Below are positions 8,967 to 17,540 of a stretch of DNA of 64,000 bases, one piece after another. Position 1 is the stretch's first letter; each line of letters starts with the position of its first letter. Under the pieces are notes generated by a model. It worked only from the letters and a program-made list of their open reading frames with translations. It did not search any database and was not told the origin of the DNA. Origin of the DNA: Chitinophagaceae bacterium (lineage in GTDB: Bacteria; Bacteroidota; Bacteroidia; Chitinophagales; Chitinophagaceae); NCBI GenBank assembly GCA_023251255.1, contig JAHEZD010000007.1:38396-102395 (forward strand), written 5' to 3'. A program made the translations under genes and the position numbers.

Positions 8967-11021
8967 TCACCAACCGATTTTCATTCCTGCAAAAACATTC
9001 CTGGCAGGAGCTGGATTGTAATATCTTTTGCCCAAAGCATTGATATCATTGCCCAAACTGTACAACTGGCCCAGCACATTGTCCATGCCAGCAAAAAACC
9101 GGAACCTGGCCCCATGACGGGTAAACTGGTAGCCCAGTTTCACTTGCATCAACCGGTAATCGGCTGCATAAGCATCATTCGCATCTGTCAGTGGAATGGA
9201 TGAAGTGTAGTTGAAAATAATATTGGTGTACAAATGGTTCCTGATAACAGCTTCCGCAGTTGACACATTGACCTGTTTAGGTACCCCGGTCAGCGCATTG
9301 CCGGAATACTCGGCAGAACCAGCTATATACACATCGAATTGATAGGGCTGGAAACTGTAACTGTTGCCCAATACAACGGAGGAAACAAACCCGCTCCTAT
9401 CATCAACCAATTTATACTGAACAGTTGCTTCGATCCCTTTTTGAACAGTGCTTCCGGCATTGACGAAATATTCCGTTCCCCCCGCATTGTTTCTTCGAAC
9501 AATGGCATCCTGCAACTTGAAATAGTAAAAAGCAATATCAAATAGGAACCTATGGTTGAAAAGGTCCCCCTTTAACCCTATTTCCGAATTCCAACCGCAT
9601 TCAGGTTGCAAATGGCTATAGAAGTTCCCGTCGGAGGGATGTATTTCCGCCAGTGAAGGAGGCGAAAATCCTTTAGCAACAAGCCCGTACAAAGAAATAT
9701 TGTTGTGCAGCTTATACAGTAAAGCAATCCTTGGTGCCGCAACAACTGTAGTGGATGAATGCAGAAAGGAAATATTTGGCAACCTCCTGTAACGGTACAA
9801 CTGTTCGTTCAAACTTGCCCCAGCATTGATGCTGAACCTTCCAAAACCCAATTGCACTTGCGTAAAGGCAAACCATTGATTGGCATAAATATCATCCTTG
9901 AACTGGACCGTATCCGGCACACCGTTACTATTGCCATAATCATCAATGCTGGAATGGTTCGTTAGCCATTCCGCACCTGTTACCCATTGAAAATCCAACT
10001 GGTTAAACTGATGGTGGTAAACAAGCTTTGTCCGCAATCCCAAATTCGACTCAGTCCTCTTTTCATAATTGGTGATAAAGGGATTTTTGAGATTGGTAAT
10101 ATTGGCAGTAACGGAAGTCTCAACAGCAAATGATTGACTGATACTGTAATGATAGTTGATACCCGCAAACAGGGTCCTGTTATAAATAGCTGCCTGCTGT
10201 TGAATGGCACTTGGCAAAGTGGATGTTGACTGTCTTGACAATCTTGGATTGTCAAGCATCTGCGCTTCCGTAATGCCACCGGGAGTCTGGTAGTACAGGT
10301 CAGTATAAAAAGCCAGGAAATTCAATTGGTTCCTTTTCCATCGAAGGTTTCCGTTCCATTGCAGCACATTTTTCCGCAATGCAGACTGTTCCCTGTAACC
10401 ATCACATTGTACGTGGCCCTGCTGCAATTGCATACTGAAATTTTCCTGTTGGTGTTCCCATGAAATGTTCCCTGCCAATAAATTATAGGATCCCCCATTT
10501 ACGCTAAGGTTATAGGAGTTCTTTGTGGAGATTGCATAGGGTAGTTCACTTTTAAGTAGCACCGCCCCGGCAGTATTGGCTCCGTACACACTTGCCACAG
10601 GGCCTTTCAATATTTCTGCACCAGTGATATGCTGTGGCTCCACCAGGTTCAAATAAGTGTTGCCACCGCCATCGCTCAATGGAAGGTCGTTCCAGTAAAC
10701 CTTGATGTTCCTTACCCCAAAAGGAGAACGCAGCAAGCTTCCCCTTATGCTCAGCCGGTAACTGCCGGGGCTCCTTTCTTCCATGCGTATGCCAGCAACT
10801 GTATTAATAGCTGGAACCAATGAATTGGGGGAGAATTGTTGCAAGGCCTTTTCATTGAGCAGACTAATGGCTGCCGCAGCATCCTTCCATTTGGCATTGC
10901 TGTAAAATGCCTTCACGGTCACGTCCTGCAAACTATCTGCAGGAAGAGCAATCAAATCTTTCTGTGCATATAATTGCCAGGCACCGAAAAAAAAGATAAT
11001 GGTTATGTAAAGTTTCTTCAC
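8967..11021 (-). CDS. TonB-dependent outer-membrane receptor
   Basis: A 684-aa protein with signal peptide MKKLYITIIFFFGAWQLYAQ. A plug domain covers about residues 40-160 (AINTVAGIRMEER, SYRLSIRGS, EILKGPVASVYGANTAGAVLL). A ~500-residue beta-barrel follows, rich in alternating aromatic strands, ending in FAGMKIGW. It lacks the N-terminal carboxypeptidase-like domain and SusC signature of polysaccharide transporters, so it resembles siderophore, metal or small-cofactor receptors. The substrate cannot be told from sequence. No SusD partner lies next to it; the upstream neighbours on the same strand are an SRPBCC protein and an ABC-2 permease, with no obvious functional link. Confidence 0.9.
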   Translation of the reverse strand: MKKLYITIIFFFGAWQLYAQKDLIALPADSLQDVTVKAFYSNAKWKDAAAAISLLNEKALQQFSPNSLVPAINTVAGIRMEERSPGSYRLSIRGSLLRSPFGVRNIKVYWNDLPLSDGGGNTYLNLVEPQHITGAEILKGPVASVYGANTAGAVLLKSELPYAISTKNSYNLSVNGGSYNLLAGNISWEHQQENFSMQLQQGHVQCDGYREQSALRKNVLQWNGNLRWKRNQLNFLAFYTDLYYQTPGGITEAQMLDNPRLSRQSTSTLPSAIQQQAAIYNRTLFAGINYHYSISQSFAVETSVTANITNLKNPFITNYEKRTESNLGLRTKLVYHHQFNQLDFQWVTGAEWLTNHSSIDDYGNSNGVPDTVQFKDDIYANQWFAFTQVQLGFGRFSINAGASLNEQLYRYRRLPNISFLHSSTTVVAAPRIALLYKLHNNISLYGLVAKGFSPPSLAEIHPSDGNFYSHLQPECGWNSEIGLKGDLFNHRFLFDIAFYYFKLQDAIVRRNNAGGTEYFVNAGSTVQKGIEATVQYKLVDDRSGFVSSVVLGNSYSFQPYQFDVYIAGSAEYSGNALTGVPKQVNVSTAEAVIRNHLYTNIIFNYTSSIPLTDANDAYAADYRLMQVKLGYQFTRHGARFRFFAGMDNVLGQLYSLGNDINALGKRYYNPAPARNVFAGMKIGW

Positions 11022-11080
11022 GGTAGTAAATTACATCGGCCCCAACAATATCCAGTCCAGCAATGTTCAGGGAAACTTGC

Positions 11081-11572
11081 TCAATTCCTTTCGGCCACCT
11101 TCCTCAAGTTGGAAAGGTTCCTTTCCAACTGCTCACCCATGATCTTGTCGTTCAACATGGAACTGAGCCTGTCCCAAGGGTACCAGCTTAATTTCTCTAC
11201 AAATTGCCAATGCACCACGGCCTTTGGCGAAGCAGTGTCCTGATAGATTTTGATGGTACTTTGCTGCACAGTCCCCCTCCTGCCTGTCCAAATTGATTCA
11301 ACAGTATAATCCTTCACCGAAGTAATGGATAGTTTGGTGCCGGCCAGATCTGCTTCTGTAGATGAGGAGATAATGACCCCATTATTCTTCATGCCTTCTA
11401 CCCATAGTTTCCACTGATTGACATCTTTTATCAAAGCAAAAATGGAATCTTTCGGTGCCACAATATCTGTAGCCCTTGATACCACAACAGTTGAGGGGAA
11501 CAATAAACCAACACATGTTATCACTACAAAAAGGATGGCTATACTAAATAAAGCAAGTTTGATGAACCGCAT
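11081..11572 (-). CDS. SRPBCC-family protein with N-terminal membrane anchor
   Basis: A 163-aa protein starting with a hydrophobic helix (residues ~5-28), followed by a START/polyketide-cyclase-like fold: DIVAPKDSIFALIKDVNQWKLW near residues 38-58, a central sheet and a C-terminal helix (WDRLSSMLNDKIMGEQLERNLSNLRKVAE). This layout is common in Bacteroidota SRPBCC proteins that bind hydrophobic ligands in an uncharacterised way. It lies between the ABC permease (91 bp upstream) and the TonB receptor (59 bp downstream) on the same strand and could share their transcript. Function unknown. Confidence 0.75.
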   Translation of the reverse strand: MRFIKLALFSIAILFVVITCVGLLFPSTVVVSRATDIVAPKDSIFALIKDVNQWKLWVEGMKNNGVIISSSTEADLAGTKLSITSVKDYTVESIWTGRRGTVQQSTIKIYQDTASPKAVVHWQFVEKLSWYPWDRLSSMLNDKIMGEQLERNLSNLRKVAERN

Positions 11573-11663
11573 GGAATTTGAATTGGAATGGACTGAAGAA
11601 TATGATGCTGTTAAAGCGCCCGCAATACAGCGTTGAAATCCACTGATACTTAATCAGTAAAAG

Positions 11664-12773
11664 CTATTCCCACCTGAAAATTTTATATACAATTACATAT
11701 ATGCCTACTCCCCACAAACTGATAACACCAATATTCTGCCAGCAATTAATAATGCTTACACCCTCAAAGGAAATTTTACGCATGGCTATATTGAAGTGGG
11801 TCAATGGCAGGAACTTGCATAAGGTCTGCATCCAGGTCGGAAAAACGGTAATCGAAAAGAATGTACCTGACAGCAGCATTTGCGGCAACGCAAACACATT
11901 GATAAGTAACGGTATGGTGGCATCTGATTTTACGATGCTTGAGAAAATAAGTCCCACACCCATGAGAACAAAAAGCATTAAGATACTTAGCCCAACCATT
12001 TCCATAAAGGTAACAGTACCATGGGCCAATGTAAACCCAAGCAGCAAATTCCCCACTGCAATCAATACAATTACATTGAGCAACTGGAAGACCAACCTGC
12101 TGAAACCAACACCCAGTAATATGTTTAACCTGTTTACGGGCGATGCATAAAACCTTTTCAGTACCAATTGCTCGCGCAGGTTATAGAAGGTGAAAGCAAT
12201 ACCAAACAAAGTGGAAAATAAAATGGAGAAACCAATCTGCCCCGGTAATACAAAATCAATTTGCTTGTATTCCCTTACAGTGTACACATTTTTTTCAATG
12301 CTTACCAAGTTCACGGAATGGGGATTCATGAATTTTTCCAACCTTGCCGAAGCATTTTCCAATATGGGGATCAATTGCATCAGTTCAGGTGTGCTTGCAG
12401 AGGTGGAGGTGAGCTTGATGGTAAAATGGGGTTGATGGGTTGTGTCATTGATAGACTGGCTCAAAAACATTACAGCATCCAATCTGCCCTTTTCCAAGTC
12501 GGCCCTTTGTAGGGCCGTATCCGCATAGGACGTTATATTAATGAGTGGTAGTTTCTTAAGCTGTGCATAGAGTGCATTCGAAGTATCCGATCCATGTGCC
12601 AAGGCCACTTTATATTTTGAGCCGCCGCCCCCACCAAATGAACCAAAGATCCAAACAAACACCAAGGGGAAAACCAAACTGAAAAAAATAGAGCCCGGGT
12701 TTTTTACAATAGCCAGTAATGTTGCTTTGGATATGGCCATCAAGGCGGTGAACTGGCTGTATTTTCTTTGCAT
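11664..12773 (-). CDS. ABC-2 type transporter permease
   Basis: A 369-aa protein with the ABC-2 exporter layout. One N-terminal helix (~25-46, SIFFSLVFPLVFVWIFGS) is followed by a large extracytoplasmic region (~50-180). Five C-terminal helices follow from ~180 to 365, including LINVFALPQMLLSGTFF and SLWGVGIYVIVYKIF. Such permeases pair with a separate ATP-binding subunit, but none is encoded nearby, so the partner must lie elsewhere or this is an orphan subunit. The substrate may be a drug, lipid or polymer. A -7-like box TAGATTTG sits close to the start at 12790-12797. Confidence 0.85.
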   Translation of the reverse strand: MQRKYSQFTALMAISKATLLAIVKNPGSIFFSLVFPLVFVWIFGSFGGGGGSKYKVALAHGSDTSNALYAQLKKLPLINITSYADTALQRADLEKGRLDAVMFLSQSINDTTHQPHFTIKLTSTSASTPELMQLIPILENASARLEKFMNPHSVNLVSIEKNVYTVREYKQIDFVLPGQIGFSILFSTLFGIAFTFYNLREQLVLKRFYASPVNRLNILLGVGFSRLVFQLLNVIVLIAVGNLLLGFTLAHGTVTFMEMVGLSILMLFVLMGVGLIFSSIVKSDATIPLLINVFALPQMLLSGTFFSITVFPTWMQTLCKFLPLTHFNIAMRKISFEGVSIINCWQNIGVISLWGVGIYVIVYKIFRWE

Positions 12774-12789
12774 AGCGTGTATTCTGGAA

Positions 12790-12797
12790 CAAATCTA
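12790..12797 (-). promoter_or_regulatory. -7-like promoter box before the ABC-2 permease (TAGATTTG)
   Basis: Minus-strand TAGATTTG fits TANNTTTG and would give a very short leader before the ATG at 12773. No clear -33 element was seen. Confidence 0.4.
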
Positions 12798-12881
12798 TTT
12801 CATTATTCTTTTTTACTGATAAGAAAATTTAGCCCACTCTTCAAATCATATATTTTTACCGCTGACAATCTTTTATAAAAA

Positions 12882-13382
12882 ATGACCCTGCACACTGCGT
12901 ATTTATTGATTGGCGGCAACTTGGGAAATAGGTTCTCTCATTTACAGAAAGCAATAGGATTAATAGAAAAGGACTGTGGTACCATCACGGACAAATCTTC
13001 CATTTATGAAACGGCAGCTTGGGGACTGGAAGACCAACCGGATTTTTTGAACCAGGTGCTGGTACTGCAAACGGCACTTGACCCGGAAACCTTGATGAAG
13101 CAACTATTGCTGATTGAAGAAAAAATGGGCAGGACAAGAACCGTTAAATTGGGGCCAAGGACCATTGACCTGGACATCCTCCTAATTGACAATATCGTCA
13201 AAACAACTGACCTGCTTACATTGCCACATCCTGCGTTGCCCAAAAGGAGGTTTGCATTACTGCCCCTGCAGGAAGTAGCCCCTGAACTGGTACACCCTGT
13301 TGAAAAAAAGACCATTTCCCAACTGCTAAAGGATTGTACAGACCATTTGGATGTGCAAAAAATTACTGCGCCTGCTGAATGA
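12882..13382 (+). CDS. folK: 2-amino-4-hydroxy-6-hydroxymethyldihydropteridine diphosphokinase
   Basis: A 166-aa protein of typical HPPK length. It transfers diphosphate from ATP to 6-hydroxymethyl-7,8-dihydropterin in folate synthesis. Family marks are LLIGGNLGNR at the N-terminus, SSIYETAAWGLEDQPDFLNQV (residues ~37-57), and the signature GPRTIDLDILLID (~101-113), followed by LPHPALPKRRFALLPL. The gene is divergent from the ABC permease and is followed after 25 bp by the deoxynucleoside kinase gene, an arrangement common in Bacteroidota. Confidence 0.95.
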   Translation: MTLHTAYLLIGGNLGNRFSHLQKAIGLIEKDCGTITDKSSIYETAAWGLEDQPDFLNQVLVLQTALDPETLMKQLLLIEEKMGRTRTVKLGPRTIDLDILLIDNIVKTTDLLTLPHPALPKRRFALLPLQEVAPELVHPVEKKTISQLLKDCTDHLDVQKITAPAE

Positions 13383-13389
13383 TGGCAGC

Positions 13390-13397
13390 TAATTTTG
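13390..13397 (+). promoter_or_regulatory. -7-like box before the deoxynucleoside kinase (TAATTTTG)
   Basis: TAATTTTG in the folK-kinase gap fits TANNTTTG, 10 bp before the ATG at 13408. It could give a nearly leaderless kinase transcript besides read-through from folK. The -33 element is not clear. Confidence 0.35.
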
Positions 13398-13407
13398 GCG
13401 GCATCGT

Positions 13408-14040
13408 ATGAACCATCAATTTATAACAGTAGAAGGAAATATCGGAGCAGGGAAAACAACGCTGACCAATTTACTGGCCAAGCATTTCAATGCAAGGATA
13501 ATCCTTGAGGAGTTTGCAGACAATCCTTTCCTATCCAAGTTTTATGAAAGCCCCCAGCAATATGCTTTTCCTGTGGAACTTTTCTTCATGGCCGAAAGGT
13601 ATAAGCAATTGAAGGAGATGGTACATACAAAAGATATGTTCCAAACAATCACTGTTTCCGATTACCTGTTTACCAAATGCCTGCTCTTTGCAAAAGTTAC
13701 CTTGCCGGATGAGGAATTCAGGCTCTACCAAAAGCTGTTCGATATCATACACCAGCAATTAGTGTTCCCCGATATATTGATTTACCTACACGCCCCCGTT
13801 CAGAAACTGCAGGCAAACATTAAAAAACGCCAACGGGAATATGAACAGAACATCCCTGATGAATACCTGTTCAACCTTCAGGAAACTTACACCAGCTACA
13901 TCAAGCAGCACAATATCAAGACCATTTTTATTGATGCCAGCAACGCCGACTTCATCAACAATGAAAAACATTTGCAAGTAGTGCTGGATGCGCTGGACAA
14001 AGATCTAAGTGAGGGCCAACATTACTTCACACTTCCATAA
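13408..14040 (+). CDS. Deoxynucleoside kinase (dNK family)
   Basis: A 210-aa protein of the deoxyadenosine/deoxyguanosine kinase family. It has a P-loop EGNIGAGKTTLT (residues ~8-19), a Glu-containing substrate loop ILEEFADNPFL, the ERY-like motif MAERYKQL (~57-64), a DYLFTKCLLFA segment (~83-93) and a lid region KKRQREYEQNIPDEYL. It phosphorylates deoxynucleosides for salvage; substrate preference cannot be read reliably. It lies 25 bp downstream of folK and is likely co-transcribed. Its 3' end faces the MBOAT gene. Confidence 0.9.
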   Translation: MNHQFITVEGNIGAGKTTLTNLLAKHFNARIILEEFADNPFLSKFYESPQQYAFPVELFFMAERYKQLKEMVHTKDMFQTITVSDYLFTKCLLFAKVTLPDEEFRLYQKLFDIIHQQLVFPDILIYLHAPVQKLQANIKKRQREYEQNIPDEYLFNLQETYTSYIKQHNIKTIFIDASNADFINNEKHLQVVLDALDKDLSEGQHYFTLP

Positions 14041-14090
14041 GGTCCAGCAAATTAATGTGCATATATGGCTGTGTGCAATGATGGCTACCT

Positions 14091-15578
14091 TTAGAATTGC
14101 AGGTAAATGGGCAGTACTGCCTCACTGGATTTATAGAACCCATAGGCCAATAGGAACACAAAGAAGATTACCGCAAACCCGGCTAGGTTAAGGCGCTGCA
14201 GTTTGAAGGAAATCCTGTCGGACCAATTTTCCGGCACAGCGTGCAGCACAAAGCCAAGTGCCATCATCCAGATTACAGAGTGGTAATTGCTCCAGAATTT
14301 GCCCCACGCATCCATATTGAAATGATGGACAATCTGGTTGATCATTTCAACAGATTGGGCAAATGTTTTGGTATGGAAAAATATCCAGCAGAAACAAACA
14401 AAGTGGAAAGTGATCAACAACGTAATCGTGTTATAGAAACTGTATTTGTTCCATTTGGATGCAATGGATTTTGTTTTCTCGTTCCATAATTTATGGATGG
14501 CCAGTGCGGTACCATGCAGCCCTCCCCAAACAATATAATTGTAACTGGCCCCATGCCAGAAACCACCTATCAACATGGTGATGAAAAGGTGCAGGTAGGT
14601 CCTGAACTTGCCCTTCCTATTGCCGCCTAGTGGTATGTACAAATAATCCCTTAACCAACTTGACAATGAAATATGCCAACGCCGCCAGAACTCCGTAATA
14701 TCCTTGCTCTGGTAAGGTGATAAAAAGTTAGGGGGAATCTTATAGCCCAGCCAACGTGCTATACCTATGGCAATATTGGTGTAGCCACTGAAATCGCAAT
14801 AGATAACAATGGCATAGCCATATACGGCAAATAAGCATTCAAGGCCAGTGTGCTTGGCCGGGGCATCAAAAATGTAGTTGACGTAATTAAGGGTAATATA
14901 ATCGGAAATGATCAGCTTCTTGAAAAGGCCTGTTAATACCAGCCAGAAGCCAACAGAAAAATCTTCCTGGTTAATGGAATAGGGCCTGCTTATTTGCGGT
15001 ACAAAATCCTTTGCCCTAACAATGGGGCCCATCACCAATTTAGGGAAGAAGGAAAGGAACAATAGGTACTCGTTGAATTTCTTTACTGGCACAAACTCAC
15101 CCCTATATACATCCACCGTATAGCTGATGTTCTCAAACGTGTAAAAGGAAATACCAATGGGCAAAATGATATTGAGGAAACCAACATAGGTATTGAAACC
15201 GCTATTGAGTATATCAATGAAGAAATTGGTGTACTTGAAATAGAACAGCAAGCTAAGATTGAATACAATACTAATGGTCAGCAACAGTTTCTTCCTTGCC
15301 TTATTATGTTGCCTGTAGATTGCATTGGACAATATAAAATCTGCAATGGCCGAAATAATCACCAGTACCACAAAAAAGCCGCTGGCCTTATAAAAGAAGT
15401 AAAGGGAGAAAAAACAGAAAATATTGGTCCTTACCCTGACATTGTTCCTAAAAGCAAAGTACAGTAGTATAAAAACAAAAAACAGGTACACAAAGAAACC
15501 ATTGTTGAAAAGCAGGGGATCCTTCTTGTCATATAGGAACTGGTGCAGGAATGCTTGTATGTCAAATGTTGGGAACAT
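14091..15578 (-). CDS. MBOAT-family membrane O-acyltransferase
   Basis: A 495-aa multi-pass membrane protein of the AlgI/DltB/PatA group. About ten hydrophobic helices are visible. The conserved block EFWRRWHISLSSWLRDY (~288-304) followed by IPLGGNRKG, and the catalytic-His region MLIGGFWHGASYNYIVWGGL (~325-345), are both present. Proteins of this group move an acyl group, usually acetyl, across the membrane to a partner that modifies alginate, teichoic acid or peptidoglycan. It is the last gene of a tight leftward operon, 12 bp after an SGNH hydrolase gene that would be the natural acceptor-side partner. The polymer modified is not known. Confidence 0.93.
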   Translation of the reverse strand: MFPTFDIQAFLHQFLYDKKDPLLFNNGFFVYLFFVFILLYFAFRNNVRVRTNIFCFFSLYFFYKASGFFVVLVIISAIADFILSNAIYRQHNKARKKLLLTISIVFNLSLLFYFKYTNFFIDILNSGFNTYVGFLNIILPIGISFYTFENISYTVDVYRGEFVPVKKFNEYLLFLSFFPKLVMGPIVRAKDFVPQISRPYSINQEDFSVGFWLVLTGLFKKLIISDYITLNYVNYIFDAPAKHTGLECLFAVYGYAIVIYCDFSGYTNIAIGIARWLGYKIPPNFLSPYQSKDITEFWRRWHISLSSWLRDYLYIPLGGNRKGKFRTYLHLFITMLIGGFWHGASYNYIVWGGLHGTALAIHKLWNEKTKSIASKWNKYSFYNTITLLITFHFVCFCWIFFHTKTFAQSVEMINQIVHHFNMDAWGKFWSNYHSVIWMMALGFVLHAVPENWSDRISFKLQRLNLAGFAVIFFVFLLAYGFYKSSEAVLPIYLQF

Positions 15579-15590
15579 GGGGTCAGTCAG

Positions 15591-16931
15591 TTATTTTTTC
15601 TTGTTGATATATTTTTGGTACTCGTACATAATGGCATCATAAATGCTTTTTCCAATTACCTCGGAGCCCCTATCATTCGGGTGCATATAATCCTTGTAGG
15701 CCAATGCCGGCTTATCGTTCACCCATTTATTCATGCTTCCATCACCACCCATACTACTGAAGGTGTTATAAAAAGCAATACCGTTTTCATATGCTATTTT
15801 CTGCTGCATCCCAACAATAACAGGCATTCCAGTAGCTGTAAGGTATTCATTGCCATAGCGGAAGGCCCTATCGGCACAGCTCATTAATAAAATATCCGCA
15901 CCAGGAAAGGATGCTTTGATCCTGCCAACAGATTTTTTCATGGGCTGGTAATACCAATCAAATTTTTCATCGGTCGATTTGTCAAAAAGGTTCACGCCAT
16001 ATTGCATGATGATCAGGTCGTAAGAATGGTTCTTGGCAATGGCCCCAAGAAAAGCCGAATCAAATTTGGAAAACTCCCATCCACTGTTGCCACGGAAGGA
16101 GAAGTTGTCAACCGTTACCCCGTTAAGGGCTTCCAATGAAACACCGAAAACAGGAAGGCCAGCATTAACGGTAACCTTCATTTTATTGCCAATGCTGCTG
16201 TCCAATAAGGCACTGTTAAAGCTTTCCTTACCAACCACTTCAATGTTTGAGTTGTTGCAATTAACCGTTGAGGAAGCTACATTCCCAAACAATAAATATT
16301 TGCCCAATGCCTGTGATGGTGGGGCTGTTTTGTCTTCCACCGCAGTCCAGGCAATGCCATCTGTAGTAAATGAACGGCCAGAAATAAATAAGGCTGACTT
16401 GTTTGGGTTGTTCCTGAAGTTGGCCTCTGCCCAATTATCGGACGAGTATATATTGGCCGTTGTCCTTGAACCGGCCAGTTCACTGCTCATGGGCAGGTAG
16501 CCAACACCATAGCCACCAAAATACTGCTGCATGAGCCTCCTAAGCGTTAGCGAAATAAAATCATCCTCAATCATGCTGTCGCCCAAAAAAGCTATGCGTA
16601 TCTTTTTGCGTTTGCCCTGTTTCAGTTCGTCCAATCTCCTTACAAAGTTTTTCAGGGCCACATTGTTGGTATCTGCGTAATAAGCAGTGACCCTATTGGG
16701 CAAATCAAAATCAATAAATTTTTTGTGCAGGGTATCGGTGGTATTTGCCGCAGGCTCCACAACAGCTATCAATTCTTTCTTCTTACCTTTTTTCTTGAGT
16801 ATGTCCGAAAGTATGCTGATATTTCTCAATGGTTTCCACTGGATATCAAAGTAAGCAGTAATAAAGGATAGGGTAAATAGGGAAACCGTAATGATGATAA
16901 CGAACCAGAGGACCCGTTTATGATAGTTCAT
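15591..16931 (-). CDS. Membrane-anchored SGNH-type esterase/acyltransferase
   Basis: A 446-aa protein with one N-terminal transmembrane helix (~residues 9-27) and a periplasmic SGNH domain. The nucleophile block is RIAFLGDSMIEDD (~112-124), a middle IIMQYGVN supplies the Asn-type motif, and the C-terminal DYMHPNDRGSEVIG supplies the catalytic Asp/His. A jelly-roll-like insert lies between the first two blocks. With the MBOAT gene 12 bp downstream it resembles PatA/PatB or AlgI/AlgX-type pairs that acetylate an envelope polymer. The 5' neighbour is a glucosaminidase gene 11 bp away. Confidence 0.85.
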   Translation of the reverse strand: MNYHKRVLWFVIIITVSLFTLSFITAYFDIQWKPLRNISILSDILKKKGKKKELIAVVEPAANTTDTLHKKFIDFDLPNRVTAYYADTNNVALKNFVRRLDELKQGKRKKIRIAFLGDSMIEDDFISLTLRRLMQQYFGGYGVGYLPMSSELAGSRTTANIYSSDNWAEANFRNNPNKSALFISGRSFTTDGIAWTAVEDKTAPPSQALGKYLLFGNVASSTVNCNNSNIEVVGKESFNSALLDSSIGNKMKVTVNAGLPVFGVSLEALNGVTVDNFSFRGNSGWEFSKFDSAFLGAIAKNHSYDLIIMQYGVNLFDKSTDEKFDWYYQPMKKSVGRIKASFPGADILLMSCADRAFRYGNEYLTATGMPVIVGMQQKIAYENGIAFYNTFSSMGGDGSMNKWVNDKPALAYKDYMHPNDRGSEVIGKSIYDAIMYEYQKYINKKK

Positions 16932-16942
16932 GCAGAGCAGGG

Positions 16943-17443
16943 TTAATTTATTGCTGCATCTAATTTATATTTTTTTATAGCATTCGAAATCATTTTTTTC
17001 CAGACTGCAGGCTGTGTACTGTATCCAGATCTGGCCATAGCATCCAACCATGGCATATAGTTAACATTTCCTTGTAGCTTTTTATAATATTTCTTGCGCT
17101 TCACCATCTCGCAAAAATCCCTGAAAGAAGCCTCAGCATCCTCATATTGCTTGAACTTGGTCCTGATGCCTTTCTTCCTGAGATTGTTCTTCCCAATGAT
17201 GCCGAAATGGTTGTTCAATAACTTGCAGTTCTTGCTCCTCCCTGCACCCGATTCAACAATGGAGATGGCAGTAATGATACTTACAGGGATGCCGTATTCC
17301 TCCGAAAGGCTTTTCACCAAAGGTTTGTACTGGGAAATGTATTTTTTAACTATGTCTTTTGCAGCAGCAGTGGTTACAGCAAAAACAGTCAGGGAAAGAA
17401 ACAATAAACATTTAAAAACCGGTATTTTAATGGCTTTGGGCAT
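16943..17443 (-). CDS. Secreted glucosaminidase (FlgJ/LytG-type muramidase domain)
   Basis: A 166-aa protein with an N-terminal signal (KCLLFLSLTVFAVTTAAA) followed by one glucosaminidase domain. Visible motifs are SEEYGIPVSIITAISIVESG (residues ~45-64, with the catalytic-type Glu), NNHFGIIGK (~76-84) and the YxSxxASFRDF-like QYEDAEASFRDF (~98-109). It should cut the N-acetylglucosaminyl bond of peptidoglycan in the periplasm. First gene of the operon with the SGNH and MBOAT genes (11 and 12 bp spacers), which suggests peptidoglycan as the polymer they act on. It is divergent from the M28 peptidase. Confidence 0.88.
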   Translation of the reverse strand: MPKAIKIPVFKCLLFLSLTVFAVTTAAAKDIVKKYISQYKPLVKSLSEEYGIPVSIITAISIVESGAGRSKNCKLLNNHFGIIGKNNLRKKGIRTKFKQYEDAEASFRDFCEMVKRKKYYKKLQGNVNYMPWLDAMARSGYSTQPAVWKKMISNAIKKYKLDAAIN

Positions 17444-17540
17444 CCATGCGTTTTAAGTGAACAATCGCTAATTCTTACAAAATAGGGCTATTATTTTGAA
17501 ATGGTTTATTTTGGTTGCACATTTATTCAACAACTGTGCC

